64,000 bases of DNA from Hyphomicrobiales bacterium (lineage in GTDB: Bacteria > Pseudomonadota > Alphaproteobacteria > Rhizobiales > Rhizobiaceae). Both the position numbers and the translations under genes were made by a program. Shown here piece after piece: positions 1-10,146 of the stretch (positions within the stretch are counted from its first letter, which is position 1; every line of letters starts with the position of its first letter). Under the pieces are notes generated by a model. The model did not search any database. It worked only from the letters and a program-made list of their open reading frames with translations, and had not been told where the DNA came from. The stretch is taken from assembly GCA_017305835.1 (NCBI GenBank), contig JAFKJY010000050.1, forward strand, positions 1 to 64,000, in the 5' to 3' direction.

Positions 1-1044
1 GGCGACTTCGTCGCGGTCAACAACCTGTCGCTCAGCGTCTACGAGCGCGAGTTCTTCGCGCTGCTGGGCGCCTCCGGCTGTGGCAAGACGACGTTGCTGC
101 GCATGCTCGCCGGCTTCGAGGCGCCGACCTCGGGCCGCATCCTGCTCGACGGGCAGGACCTCGCCGGCATCCCGCCCTACCGGCGGCCGGTCAACATGAT
201 GTTCCAGTCCTACGCGCTGTTCCCGCACATGAACGTGTGGAACAACATCGCCTTCGGCCTGAAGCAGGACGGCATGCCGAAGGGCGAGATCAGCAAGCGC
301 GTCAACGAGATGCTGAAGCTGGTCAGGCTCGAGCAGTTCGCGCTGCGCAAGCCGCACCAGCTCTCCGGCGGCCAGCGCCAGCGCGTCGCGCTCGCCCGCT
401 CGGTCGCCAAGCGGCCCAAGGTGCTGCTGCTCGACGAGCCGCTCGGCGCGCTCGACAAGAAGCTGCGCGAGCAGACGCAGTTCGAGCTGATGGACCTGCA
501 GCAGGATCTCGGCCTCACCTTCATGGTCGTCACCCACGACCAGGAGGAGGCGATGACCATGGCCGACCGCATCGCCATCATGGACAAGGGCGAGGTGATG
601 CAGGTAGCCACGCCGGCCGAGATCTACGAGGCGCCGACCTCGCGCTTCGTCGCCGACTTCGTCGGCAACGTGAACCTGTTCGAGGGCAGGGTAGCGGGCC
701 GCGAGGACGGCCGCACCCGCATCTCCGACGGCAACGGCGTCTCGCTGCTCGTGTCCGAGGCGGGCGGCGCGGCCGACGGCGCCGACGTCGCCTTCGCCAT
801 CCGGCCGGAGAAGATCCGCGTCTCCTCGGCCCGGCCGCAGGGCGCCGTCAACGCCATGGAGGGCGAGATCTACGACATCGCCTATCTGGGCGACATGACC
901 GTCTACCACGTCAAGCTGCCCGACGGGCGCATCGTCAAGGCGAGCGCGCTGAACGCCGCGCGCGCCAGCGACGACCCGCTGACCTGGAACGACAGGGCCT
1001 GGATCTCCTTCCCGGCGGATGCCGGCGTGGTCCTGGTGCGCTAG
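1..1044 (+). CDS. potG: Polyamine ABC transporter ATP-binding protein, PotG-like (5' partial)
   Basis: ATPase of a putrescine/spermidine-type importer, acting on the cytoplasmic face of the inner membrane to power the PotH/PotI channel encoded just downstream. The frame is open to base 1, so a few dozen N-terminal residues lie outside the window; 347 codons are visible. Walker A GASGCGKT lies at bases 67-90, followed by a Q-loop (MMFQSYALFPHM), the ABC signature LSGGQRQR (361-384), Walker B VLLLDEPLG and the H-loop VTHDQEE. A C-terminal TOBE-like region begins near codon 215, as in PotA/PotG proteins. The closest family feel is PotG (putrescine); the exact substrate is inferred, and no periplasmic binding protein gene is visible in the window. 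Confidence 0.93.
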   Translation, partial: GDFVAVNNLSLSVYEREFFALLGASGCGKTTLLRMLAGFEAPTSGRILLDGQDLAGIPPYRRPVNMMFQSYALFPHMNVWNNIAFGLKQDGMPKGEISKRVNEMLKLVRLEQFALRKPHQLSGGQRQRVALARSVAKRPKVLLLDEPLGALDKKLREQTQFELMDLQQDLGLTFMVVTHDQEEAMTMADRIAIMDKGEVMQVATPAEIYEAPTSRFVADFVGNVNLFEGRVAGREDGRTRISDGNGVSLLVSEAGGAADGADVAFAIRPEKIRVSSARPQGAVNAMEGEIYDIAYLGDMTVYHVKLPDGRIVKASALNAARASDDPLTWNDRAWISFPADAGVVLVR

Positions 1045-1066
1045 CGATGCCGGCGGAGGCCCAGCC

Positions 1067-2017
1067 TTGAGCGACGTCGCGATCAGGCCGGAACCGGCGG
1101 GCGCGGGGAGCCGAATCGTCTCCGCGGTCGCCGGGCGGCTGGTCATCATCGTACCTTACGTCTGGCTGCTGCTGTTCTTCCTCGTCCCGTTCCTGATCGT
1201 CCTGAAGATCTCGCTGTCGCAGGCGGCGATCGCGATGCCGCCCTATGCGCCGGCCTTCCGCCTCGGCGACGGCCTGGCCGGCTTCCTCGACGCCGTCGGC
1301 CAGTTCAGCTTCGACAACTATGTCTGGCTGACCGGAGACCCGCTCTACATCAACGCCTACCTGTCGAGCCTGATGATCGCGGCGGTGTCGACGGTGCTGA
1401 CGCTGCTCGTCGGCTATCCGGTCGCCTACGGCATGGCGCGCGCGCCGGCGACGATCCGGCCGACCCTGCTGATGCTGGTCATCCTGCCGTTCTGGACGAG
1501 CTTCCTGATCCGCGTCTACGCCTGGATCGGCATCCTCAAGCCCGAGGGGCTGCTCAACCAGTTCCTGCTGGCGACCGGCATCATCGACCAGCCGCTGGTC
1601 ATCCTCAACACGCATACGGCGATCTTCATCGGCATCGTCTACTCCTACCTGCCCTTCATGGTGCTGCCGCTCTACGCGACGCTGGAGAAGATGGACCACT
1701 CGCTGGTGGAGGCCGCGCTCGACCTCGGCTGCACCCGCATCGGCGCCTTCTGGAAGGTGACCTTCCCGCTGTCGCTGCCCGGCGTGATCGCCGGCTGCCT
1801 GCTGGTCTTCATCCCCGCCGTCGGCGAGTTCGTCATCCCCGACCTGCTCGGCGGCTCGCAGACGCTGATGATCGGCAAGACGCTGTGGAACGAGTTCTTC
1901 TCGAACCGCGACTGGCCGGTGGCGTCCGCCGTCGCCGTCATCCTGCTGCTGGTGCTGGTCGTGCCGATCATGATCTTCCAGAAGGTGCAGGCGGACGTGC
2001 AGGAGAGGGACCGCTGA
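1067..2017 (+). CDS. potH: Polyamine ABC transporter permease, PotH-like
   Basis: Inner-membrane channel subunit paired with PotI. The 316-residue product has about six hydrophobic segments and the ABC permease EAA loop (EAALDLGCTRIGAFWKVTFP), which docks on the PotG ATPase. I chose the TTG at 1067 because GGAGG sits 8 bases upstream (1054-1058) and the product then has the usual PotH length; an ATG at 1019 in the same frame lies inside potG and would add 16 unrelated residues. It starts 22 bases after the potG stop and is 1 base from potI, so one transcript is likely. Confidence 0.9.
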   Translation: MSDVAIRPEPAGAGSRIVSAVAGRLVIIVPYVWLLLFFLVPFLIVLKISLSQAAIAMPPYAPAFRLGDGLAGFLDAVGQFSFDNYVWLTGDPLYINAYLSSLMIAAVSTVLTLLVGYPVAYGMARAPATIRPTLLMLVILPFWTSFLIRVYAWIGILKPEGLLNQFLLATGIIDQPLVILNTHTAIFIGIVYSYLPFMVLPLYATLEKMDHSLVEAALDLGCTRIGAFWKVTFPLSLPGVIAGCLLVFIPAVGEFVIPDLLGGSQTLMIGKTLWNEFFSNRDWPVASAVAVILLLVLVVPIMIFQKVQADVQERDR

Positions 2018-2018
2018 G

Positions 2019-2843
2019 ATGAACACCGGCTGGAGCCGCTTCAACGTCGCGTCGGTGGCGGTCGGCTTCGCCTTCCTCTACCTGCCGATCGTGCTGCTGG
2101 TCGTCTATTCGTTCAACGCCTCGAAGCTGGTGACCGTGTGGGCCGGCTTCTCGACGAGGTGGTACGTCTCGCTGATCCACAACGAGGGCATCCTCAACGC
2201 CGCCTGGGTGACGCTGCGGGTGGGCCTGCTGTCGGCCACGGTGGCGACCGTGCTCGGCACGCTGGCGGCGCTGGCGCTGACCCGCTACACGCGCTTCCGC
2301 GGCCGCGTGCTGTTCTCCGGCATGGTGTTCGCGCCGCTGGTGATGCCCGACGTCATCATCGGCCTGTCGCTGCTGCTGCTGTTCGTGGCGCTCGGCTTCG
2401 ACCGCGGCTTCCTGACGATCACGCTCGCCCACGTCACCTTCACCATGTGCTTCGTGGCCGTGGTCGTGCAGTCGCGGCTGCTCACCTTCGACCGCTCGCT
2501 GGAGGAGGCCGCGATGGACCTCGGCGCCACGCCGGTGCGCACCTTCTTCCAGGTGACGCTGCCGGTGATCGCGCCGGCGATCGTGTCGGGCTGGATGCTC
2601 GCCTTCACGCTGTCGCTCGACGACCTGGTGATCGCCAGCTTCGCCGCCGGCCCCGGCGCCACCACGCTGCCGATGAAGATCTACAGCCAGGTGCGGCTCG
2701 GCGTGACGCCGGAGATCAACGCGGTCTGCACCATCCTGATCGGCATCGTCGCGACGGGCGTCTTCGCCGCCGCGCTCATCAACCGCCGCCGCGAACTGCA
2801 GCGCCAGCGCGACGAGCACGCGGCGATGCGGGCGGACGGATGA
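2019..2843 (+). CDS. potI: Polyamine ABC transporter permease, PotI-like
   Basis: Second channel subunit of the importer, 274 residues, the normal length for PotI. Hydrophobic segments are spread along the protein and the EAA loop reads EEAAMDLGATPVRTFFQVTLP. The ATG follows the potH stop by one base, with AGGAGAGG just upstream (2001-2008), so translation is probably coupled. It is the last gene of the visible pot cluster; a repeat element follows directly and may end the transcript. Confidence 0.92.
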   Translation: MNTGWSRFNVASVAVGFAFLYLPIVLLVVYSFNASKLVTVWAGFSTRWYVSLIHNEGILNAAWVTLRVGLLSATVATVLGTLAALALTRYTRFRGRVLFSGMVFAPLVMPDVIIGLSLLLLFVALGFDRGFLTITLAHVTFTMCFVAVVVQSRLLTFDRSLEEAAMDLGATPVRTFFQVTLPVIAPAIVSGWMLAFTLSLDDLVIASFAAGPGATTLPMKIYSQVRLGVTPEINAVCTILIGIVATGVFAAALINRRRELQRQRDEHAAMRADG

Positions 2844-2855
2844 GCGGCAACCTTC

Positions 2856-2951
2856 AGAGCGGTTCTGGTTTTATCGGAATCGGCAGAACCGCTCTATCTC
2901 CTTAGCCGCATTTCCGGACGCAAAACCGCTTCGCACTTTTGCTGGAAATGC
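2856..2951. repeat. Rhizobial palindromic intergenic repeat (RIME-like)
   Basis: Two adjoining palindromes fill the gap between the convergent potI and AsmA genes. The first is a perfect 12-base inverted repeat, AGAGCGGTTCTG (2856-2867) and its complement (2884-2895). The second is a long imperfect hairpin with outer arms GCATTTCC (2908-2915) and GGAAATGC (2944-2951) and inner arms GCAAAA/TTTTGC. This resembles from memory the mosaic intergenic elements found in many copies in Rhizobiales genomes. Here it may also serve as a two-way transcription stop for the converging genes. Confidence 0.75.
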
Positions 2952-2952
2952 T

Positions 2953-4779
2953 TCAGGGCTGGTCGGTGCCGGGCATGACCGGCGAGATGTAGGGCGCGTC
3001 CCACGAGCCGCCGACGAAGAACGAGATCGGCACGGCCTTGTCGCCGCCCTTGCCGGCGAGCGTGCCGGCGAGCGCCAGCCCCCGGCCGGGCAGCGGCACG
3101 ATGCCGCGCAGCCTGATCTGGCCGGAGCCGAGCCGGACGGTGGCGTCGTCGACGCGCGCGATGCCGTCCATGATGCTGGCCTTCACGTCGATCCCGTCGA
3201 AGGCCAGCGAGCCGGTGCCGACCTCCGAGAGCGAAAAGAACTCGCCCGAGCGCGCGCGCTCGGTGAAGCGCGAAAGGTCGACGCCGGCCATCGCGCCCTG
3301 CCCGAACGAGGCGCTGAAGGTGCCGCCGGCGGTTCGCAGCACGTCGGCCATCTCCTCGCCGCTGCCCTTGAGGCTGACGGCGAAGTCGGCGCGCGTGATC
3401 GGCACGAGCTGGTGGACCTGCATGGTCCTTGCCAGCGCGCCCATGTCGATGTGGCTGCCGCGCAGCCGCATCTCGACCATGGTGCGCTCGCTGTGGCGGT
3501 CGACGCGCATGGCGGCCTGCACGCTGCCGTCGAAGGCGGTGGCGTCGGAGATGTCGAAGGCGGCGAGGCCGGACTTCACCTGCGCCGTCGCGGCGAGGTT
3601 GGTGAAGGTCACCGGGCCGGCCGCGGCGCGCGCCGCCGACAGCCTGAGGTCGAGCGCGAGCTGGTCGCCGGCATTCCTGTCGACGGTGCGGTAGCGGCCG
3701 CCGCTGTCGGGCGTCAGCGCCGAGAACGCGCCGAGGAAGGAGCGCAGGTCGATCGTGTCGAAGGCGAGCGTGCCGGCGATCGACGGCACCGGCGCCCACA
3801 GCGCCATCTCGATCGTGCCGGTCGCCTGGTTGTTGTCGAGCCCGAGCGTGGCGTTGGCGAGCTTCAGGCGGCTGACGGCGCCGCTGAGCTCGCCCTGGAG
3901 CGAGAAGGCGCCGACCGCCGCGCCGGCCGCGATGTCGGTGTGCGACCATTCGAGCATGCGCCGCATCGACGGCGAGTTGATCTTCAGGCTGCCGCGCAGA
4001 TAGGCGTCGCCCGACATGTTGGCCGTGCCCTGGAAGGAGCCGGAGACGGGCGCCGACTGCATCGTGCCCGTGACCTGCGAGCTGCCGCCGGCGGCGAGGA
4101 ACAGCGGCTGGTTGCCGGTCACCTCGAGCGACACCATCTCGCCGCGCCAGATGCCGGTCGCCCGCACGTTCGCCGCCCGGTTGAGCGCCGGCCAGTCGAC
4201 CGTGCCGCTGACGCTGGACAGGATCTCGGTCTCCTGGCCGTTGCCGTGCAGCGCGACGCGCCCGTCGACGAACTCGATCGTGCCGACGGCGTCGGAAGGA
4301 AGCTTCGAGGCGTCGGGATTGGCGGGGTCGGCCTCGACCAGCGTCCGCGCCCTGGCGACGGCCTGGCGGAAGCGGCCGCCGCTCCAGTCGGCGGACGGGC
4401 GCGTGCGCAGCGCCTCGCGCCAGATGTTGAGGGTGGGCCGCGTCAGCTTGACAGAGGTGAACACCACGTCGCCGCGCAGCGCCGCGAAGGCCGACAGGCC
4501 GGTCTCGATCTCGTCGGCATGCACCACCGGCTGCGGGCTGCCCTCCCATTCGGAGAAGGTGACGTCGGCGAGCTCGGCCCGGAACACGGGCCAGATGTCG
4601 ATCTGCGGGGCGGAGCCGAGCGTGACCTTGTAGCCGCTCCACATGCTGAGCTCGAAGGCGATGCGGTCGCGCACGAGCTGGGTGGCGGCGATGTAGGGGA
4701 TGATCGCGACGACCGCGATGACGGCGAAGGCGAGGACGATTCCCGCCAGAACCACCCTTCTGATCGTCGGTGACGGCAT
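2953..4779 (-). CDS. AsmA family protein
   Basis: A 608-residue protein with one N-terminal membrane anchor (about residues 9-29) followed by a long periplasmic part rich in beta strands, ending in the AsmA-type C-terminal region where a 'DLSRFTERARSGEFFSLSEV'-like stretch precedes repeats about gain of function by the inner leaflet. AsmA-like proteins are thought to help phospholipids or outer-membrane components cross the envelope. I start at the ATG at 4779, preceded by GAGG, because it puts the membrane anchor at the N-terminus; the ATG at 4827 adds 16 basic residues. It is divergent from the acetoacetyl-CoA synthetase gene with 198 bases between. The precise role cannot be read from the sequence. 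Confidence 0.82.
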   Translation of the reverse strand: MPSPTIRRVVLAGIVLAFAVIAVVAIIPYIAATQLVRDRIAFELSMWSGYKVTLGSAPQIDIWPVFRAELADVTFSEWEGSPQPVVHADEIETGLSAFAALRGDVVFTSVKLTRPTLNIWREALRTRPSADWSGGRFRQAVARARTLVEADPANPDASKLPSDAVGTIEFVDGRVALHGNGQETEILSSVSGTVDWPALNRAANVRATGIWRGEMVSLEVTGNQPLFLAAGGSSQVTGTMQSAPVSGSFQGTANMSGDAYLRGSLKINSPSMRRMLEWSHTDIAAGAAVGAFSLQGELSGAVSRLKLANATLGLDNNQATGTIEMALWAPVPSIAGTLAFDTIDLRSFLGAFSALTPDSGGRYRTVDRNAGDQLALDLRLSAARAAAGPVTFTNLAATAQVKSGLAAFDISDATAFDGSVQAAMRVDRHSERTMVEMRLRGSHIDMGALARTMQVHQLVPITRADFAVSLKGSGEEMADVLRTAGGTFSASFGQGAMAGVDLSRFTERARSGEFFSLSEVGTGSLAFDGIDVKASIMDGIARVDDATVRLGSGQIRLRGIVPLPGRGLALAGTLAGKGGDKAVPISFFVGGSWDAPYISPVMPGTDQP

Positions 4780-4977
4780 CCTGCCTCGCTGCCCCGGACG
4801 GCCCCGCGCGAACGCCGGCCGCACCAACCCCTTTCGGGTTTAGCCATCATATGAGGCATTTCAAGCATTTGTGGCGTCGCGATGGCGTTTTCCCACGCAC
4901 AGTTGCGCCGCACGGCCAGCCGCTTGCCCTGCAGCGGGCCGATATGCAAAAGCGTGGCAGCCCTGGAGGAACCGAGC

Positions 4978-6945
<1,968 letters not shown>

Positions 6946-7140
6946 CGGAAGGTTCCCGCGAAATTTACCTAAGTTTCACAGGTGCTGGCGAATCTTAAAG
7001 ATTGCGTGCGCCCGGTAAGGTTTTGTTAAGCGCCGGGCTGGAAGGTCGTGCGTGAGTTTGGGACAGCCCGGCAACTGGTTGCGAATGCGATTGACGCGTT
7101 TTCTCAAGCCCCACGTGTGACAGCGAATCTGACCTTTGGC

Positions 7141-7166
7141 AGCGCCCCTTCCGGGGCGCTTTTTTT
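7141..7166 (+). terminator. Rho-independent terminator
   Basis: Perfect 8-base stem AGCGCCCC (7141-7148) and GGGGCGCT (7153-7160) with a 4-base loop and seven Ts ending at 7166. It faces transcripts from the left, so it can end the acetoacetyl-CoA synthetase message, about 195 bases after its stop. The T-run overlaps the stop codon of the convergent permease gene. The bases 6946-7140 hold no ORF that I can support. Confidence 0.85.
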
Positions 7167-8868
7167 ATGCGCGGTCCTGTGGCGGGGCCGAACCGTCGCG
7201 CGACAGCGCCTGCGAGAGCAGGATGACGGGCACCATCGCCGTCAGGATGATGAAGATGGCGGCGAGCGATCCTTCCTGCACCACGGCGCGCGAGGCGTTC
7301 TCGTAGACCAGCGTGGCGAGCGTGTTGAAGCCGAACGGCCTGAGCAGGATGGTGGCCGACAGCTCCTTCGCGGTGTCGACGAAGACAAGCACCGCGGCGG
7401 TGAGGATCGCCGGCCTGAGCAGCGGCAGCAGCACCGTGGCGGCGCTGGCGGCGGGTGAGCGCCCGAGGCTGCGCGCGACCTCGTCGAGACTCGGCGGCAG
7501 CTTCTCCAGCCCCGAGCGGATGCCGCTTTCGGCGAGCGCGAGGAAGCGGATCGTGCAGGCGATCACGACGGCCGCCGCCGAGCCCGTCAGCAGCAGGCCG
7601 GTGGAGACGTCGAGCCACGCGCGGGCCGCCGCATCGACCGTGTTGTCGATGCGCGCGAGCGCGAACAGCAGGCCGAGCCCGACGATTGTGCCGGGCAGCG
7701 CGTAGCCGAGCATGGCGAGCCGCGTCAGCGCGGCCGTCGCGCCGGAGCGGGACAGCCGCGTCGCATGGATGAGCACCAGCGCGAGCGCCACCGTGAGCAG
7801 GGCAGCAAGGCCCGATGTCAGCACCGTGTTGAACAGCGCGGAGGCGAGCGCGGCGTTGAGCAGGTGGTCGAGCCGGCCCGAGGCGTAGTCGGCGAAGACG
7901 TAGAGCGGCACGCCGAAGCCGAGCAGGACCGGCAGCAGCAGGCCGGCCGGCACGGCGATCGCGGCGGGGCCGGTGAGCTGCACGCGTGCCGCGCGGGCCC
8001 GCATGCGCGTCGAGCGCCGGTCGTGGAAGCGCAGCCGGCGCCGCGCCCACTGTTCCGCCATCAGCAGCGCGAAGACGAGCACGAACATCACCATCGCGAG
8101 CTGGGCCGCGCCCTCCAGGCTGGAGCGGTTGATCCAGGTGGTGAAGACGGCCGTGGTGATGGTCGGCACGCCGAGATATTCCGAGGCGCCGATGTCGTTG
8201 ACCGTCTCCATCAGCACCAGCGACACGCCCGCCACGATCGCCGGGCGCGACACCGGGAGAAGGACGCCGAAGAAGACCCGCGCCGGCCGCGCGCCCAGCG
8301 TGCGCGCGACGTCGGCGATGTCGCGGCCCTGCATCAGGAAGGCGATGCGGCTGGTGAGGTAGACGTAGGGGTAGAGCACCAGGATCATCACGAGCGCGAC
8401 GCCGCCGGTGGTGCGGATGTCGGGGAACCAGTAGTCGCGCGCGCTGGCGAAGCCGAACAGGGCGCGCAGCAGCGTCTGCGGCGGCCCGCTGAACAGGAAG
8501 AACTCGGCGAAGGCATAGGCCGCCAGATAGGGCGGCACGGCGAGCGGCAGCGCCAGCGCCCACGAAAGGACCCGCCGCAGCGGGAACTCGTAAGCCACCG
8601 TCGCCCAGGCCGTGGCGACGCCGAGCAAAGCGGTGCCGGCCGAGACGAGCAGGATCACCGTCGCCGTGTTGCGTGCCGCCCCCGGCAGCACGTTGCGGGC
8701 CAGATGCGGCCAGTCCTCGCCGCTGCCGGACAGGGCGATGAGGAACAGGGTCACGACCGGCAGGAACACCACCGCGCAGATCGCGGCGGCGGCGAGCAGC
8801 ACGCCCGGATGGCGCGTGCGCCGGCCGGCGATGCGTCGCAGCGGCCGGGGCAGGGCGTCGGCGTTCAC
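7165..8868 (-). CDS. fbpB: Iron(III) ABC transporter permease, FbpB/SfuB-like
   Basis: Fused double permease of a ferric-iron importer, 567 residues with about twelve hydrophobic segments in two halves. Both halves carry EAA-type loops: ADVARTLGARPARVFFGVLLP near residue 200 and DEVARSLGRSPAASAATVLLP near residue 480. The length fits the FbpB family. It lies 95 bases downstream of the binding-protein gene and is presumably co-transcribed with it. No ATPase gene follows: the next gene is convergent. The transporter must use an ATPase encoded elsewhere, or the operon has lost it. Confidence 0.88.
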   Translation of the reverse strand: MNADALPRPLRRIAGRRTRHPGVLLAAAAICAVVFLPVVTLFLIALSGSGEDWPHLARNVLPGAARNTATVILLVSAGTALLGVATAWATVAYEFPLRRVLSWALALPLAVPPYLAAYAFAEFFLFSGPPQTLLRALFGFASARDYWFPDIRTTGGVALVMILVLYPYVYLTSRIAFLMQGRDIADVARTLGARPARVFFGVLLPVSRPAIVAGVSLVLMETVNDIGASEYLGVPTITTAVFTTWINRSSLEGAAQLAMVMFVLVFALLMAEQWARRRLRFHDRRSTRMRARAARVQLTGPAAIAVPAGLLLPVLLGFGVPLYVFADYASGRLDHLLNAALASALFNTVLTSGLAALLTVALALVLIHATRLSRSGATAALTRLAMLGYALPGTIVGLGLLFALARIDNTVDAAARAWLDVSTGLLLTGSAAAVVIACTIRFLALAESGIRSGLEKLPPSLDEVARSLGRSPAASAATVLLPLLRPAILTAAVLVFVDTAKELSATILLRPFGFNTLATLVYENASRAVVQEGSLAAIFIILTAMVPVILLSQALSRDGSAPPQDRA

Positions 8869-8915
8869 GATGCGGCCCGGACGGAAGCTGGGCGCGCCGC
8901 CCCCGGACGGCCGAA

Positions 8916-8943
8916 AGGCCGGGGCGCCTTCACGCCCCGGCCT
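8916..8943 (-). other. Intercistronic hairpin between fbpA and fbpB
   Basis: Perfect 11-base stem, AGGCCGGGGCG (8916-8926) with CGCCCCGGCCT (8933-8943) and a 6-base loop, without a T-run. In binding-protein operons such hairpins usually protect or partly terminate the message so that the binding protein is made in excess over the permease. The same arrangement recurs at 48625-48657 behind the livJ-like gene. Confidence 0.6.
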
Positions 8944-8963
8944 CCGGTCTCATGCGCGACGGA

Positions 8964-10019
8964 TCAGTTCGTCGGGCCTTCATCGACGCCGACGCGGTCG
9001 ACCATCTCGGACGCGGCCTTGCGGTGCGCGGCGATCTCGGCGAGCGCGAGCGTGTCGGCATTCAGCGTGCCGAAGTTCCTGACCGTCTCCGACGGCTCGA
9101 TGCCCGGCGTGGCCGGATACTCGAAGGACTGCTCGGCCTGAATCTGCTGGGCCTTCGGGCTCGACAGGAACTGGATGAGCTTGACCGCATTGTCGCGGTT
9201 CGGCGCGTGCTTGGCCAGCGCGGCGCCGGAGATGTTCACATGCGTGCCGCCGTTCTCGAAGGTCGGGAACTTGACCTTGACGGCCTGCGCCCAGGACTTC
9301 TCCTTCTCGTCGCTGCCGTTCAGCATGACGCCGATATAGTAGGTGTTGCCGAGCGCGATGTCGCACTCCCCGGCCAGGATCGCGCCGGCCTGCGGACGGT
9401 CGCCGCCGGAGGGCTTCATGGCGAGGTTGGCCCTGAGGCGCTTCACCCACTCCTCGGTCTTGGCCTCGCCCCAATGGGCGATCGCGGCCGAGATCAGCGC
9501 GAGGTTGTAGTCGTGCTGGCCCGAGCGCATGCAGATCTTGCCCTTCCACTTGGGATCGGCGAGCTCGGCATAGGTGATCGGCTCGTCGCCGACGCGCTCC
9601 TTCGAGGCGTAGACGACGCGGGCGCGCTTGGTGACGCCGAACCAGTGGCCTTCCGGATCGCGGTACTCGGCCGGCAGGTTGGCGTTGATCGTGGCGTCGT
9701 CGAGCGCCTGGGTGACGCCCTTGGCCTTGGCGTTGGCCAGACGGGCGATGTCGACGGTGAAGATGACGTCGGCCGGCGAGTTGGCGCCTTCGGCCAGGAT
9801 GCGGTCCTCCAGCCCCTTGTCCAGGAACAGGAGCTCGGTCTTGATGCCGGTCTCTGCGGTGAAGGCGTCCAGCGCCGGCTTGATCAACTCGGGCTGGCGG
9901 TAGGAGTAGATGTTGACGACGCCCTCGGCGAGGGCGGTTGCCGGGGCGAGCCCGATGCCGGTGGCCAGGAAGGCTGCCGCAGCAAGCAATGTCCGGGAAC
10001 GAAAGGTAGTGGATTGCAT
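8964..10019 (-). CDS. fbpA: Iron(III) ABC transporter substrate-binding protein
   Basis: Periplasmic ferric-iron binding protein of the FbpA/FutA type, 351 residues. A signal peptide covers about residues 1-31 (hydrophobic stretch, then ATALAEG as the likely cleavage area). The mature start VVNIYSYRQPELIKP and the late paired tyrosines in NTYYIG, which ligate iron in this family, support the call. It is the first gene of a two-gene operon with the double permease. The 127-base region upstream may carry iron control, but I could not recognise a clear Irr, RirA or Fur box. Confidence 0.9.
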   Translation of the reverse strand: MQSTTFRSRTLLAAAAFLATGIGLAPATALAEGVVNIYSYRQPELIKPALDAFTAETGIKTELLFLDKGLEDRILAEGANSPADVIFTVDIARLANAKAKGVTQALDDATINANLPAEYRDPEGHWFGVTKRARVVYASKERVGDEPITYAELADPKWKGKICMRSGQHDYNLALISAAIAHWGEAKTEEWVKRLRANLAMKPSGGDRPQAGAILAGECDIALGNTYYIGVMLNGSDEKEKSWAQAVKVKFPTFENGGTHVNISGAALAKHAPNRDNAVKLIQFLSSPKAQQIQAEQSFEYPATPGIEPSETVRNFGTLNADTLALAEIAAHRKAASEMVDRVGVDEGPTN

Positions 10020-10146
10020 GGGGTATCTCCTCGATGCATTTCGCTCAGGGGCGCCTCCCTTGTTCCCGACAAAAACTTGAGGGTCAATGGCAGGTTTTCG
10101 CGGGAAGATGCGGCGCGAGCGCGCAACGAGGCCAAAACGGCCGGAA

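Noticed and set aside
6946-7140. The gap before the terminator at 7141 as a small RNA or riboswitch.
   Set aside because: No promoter of good quality and no recognisable riboswitch core; it may simply be the 3' end of the synthetase transcript.
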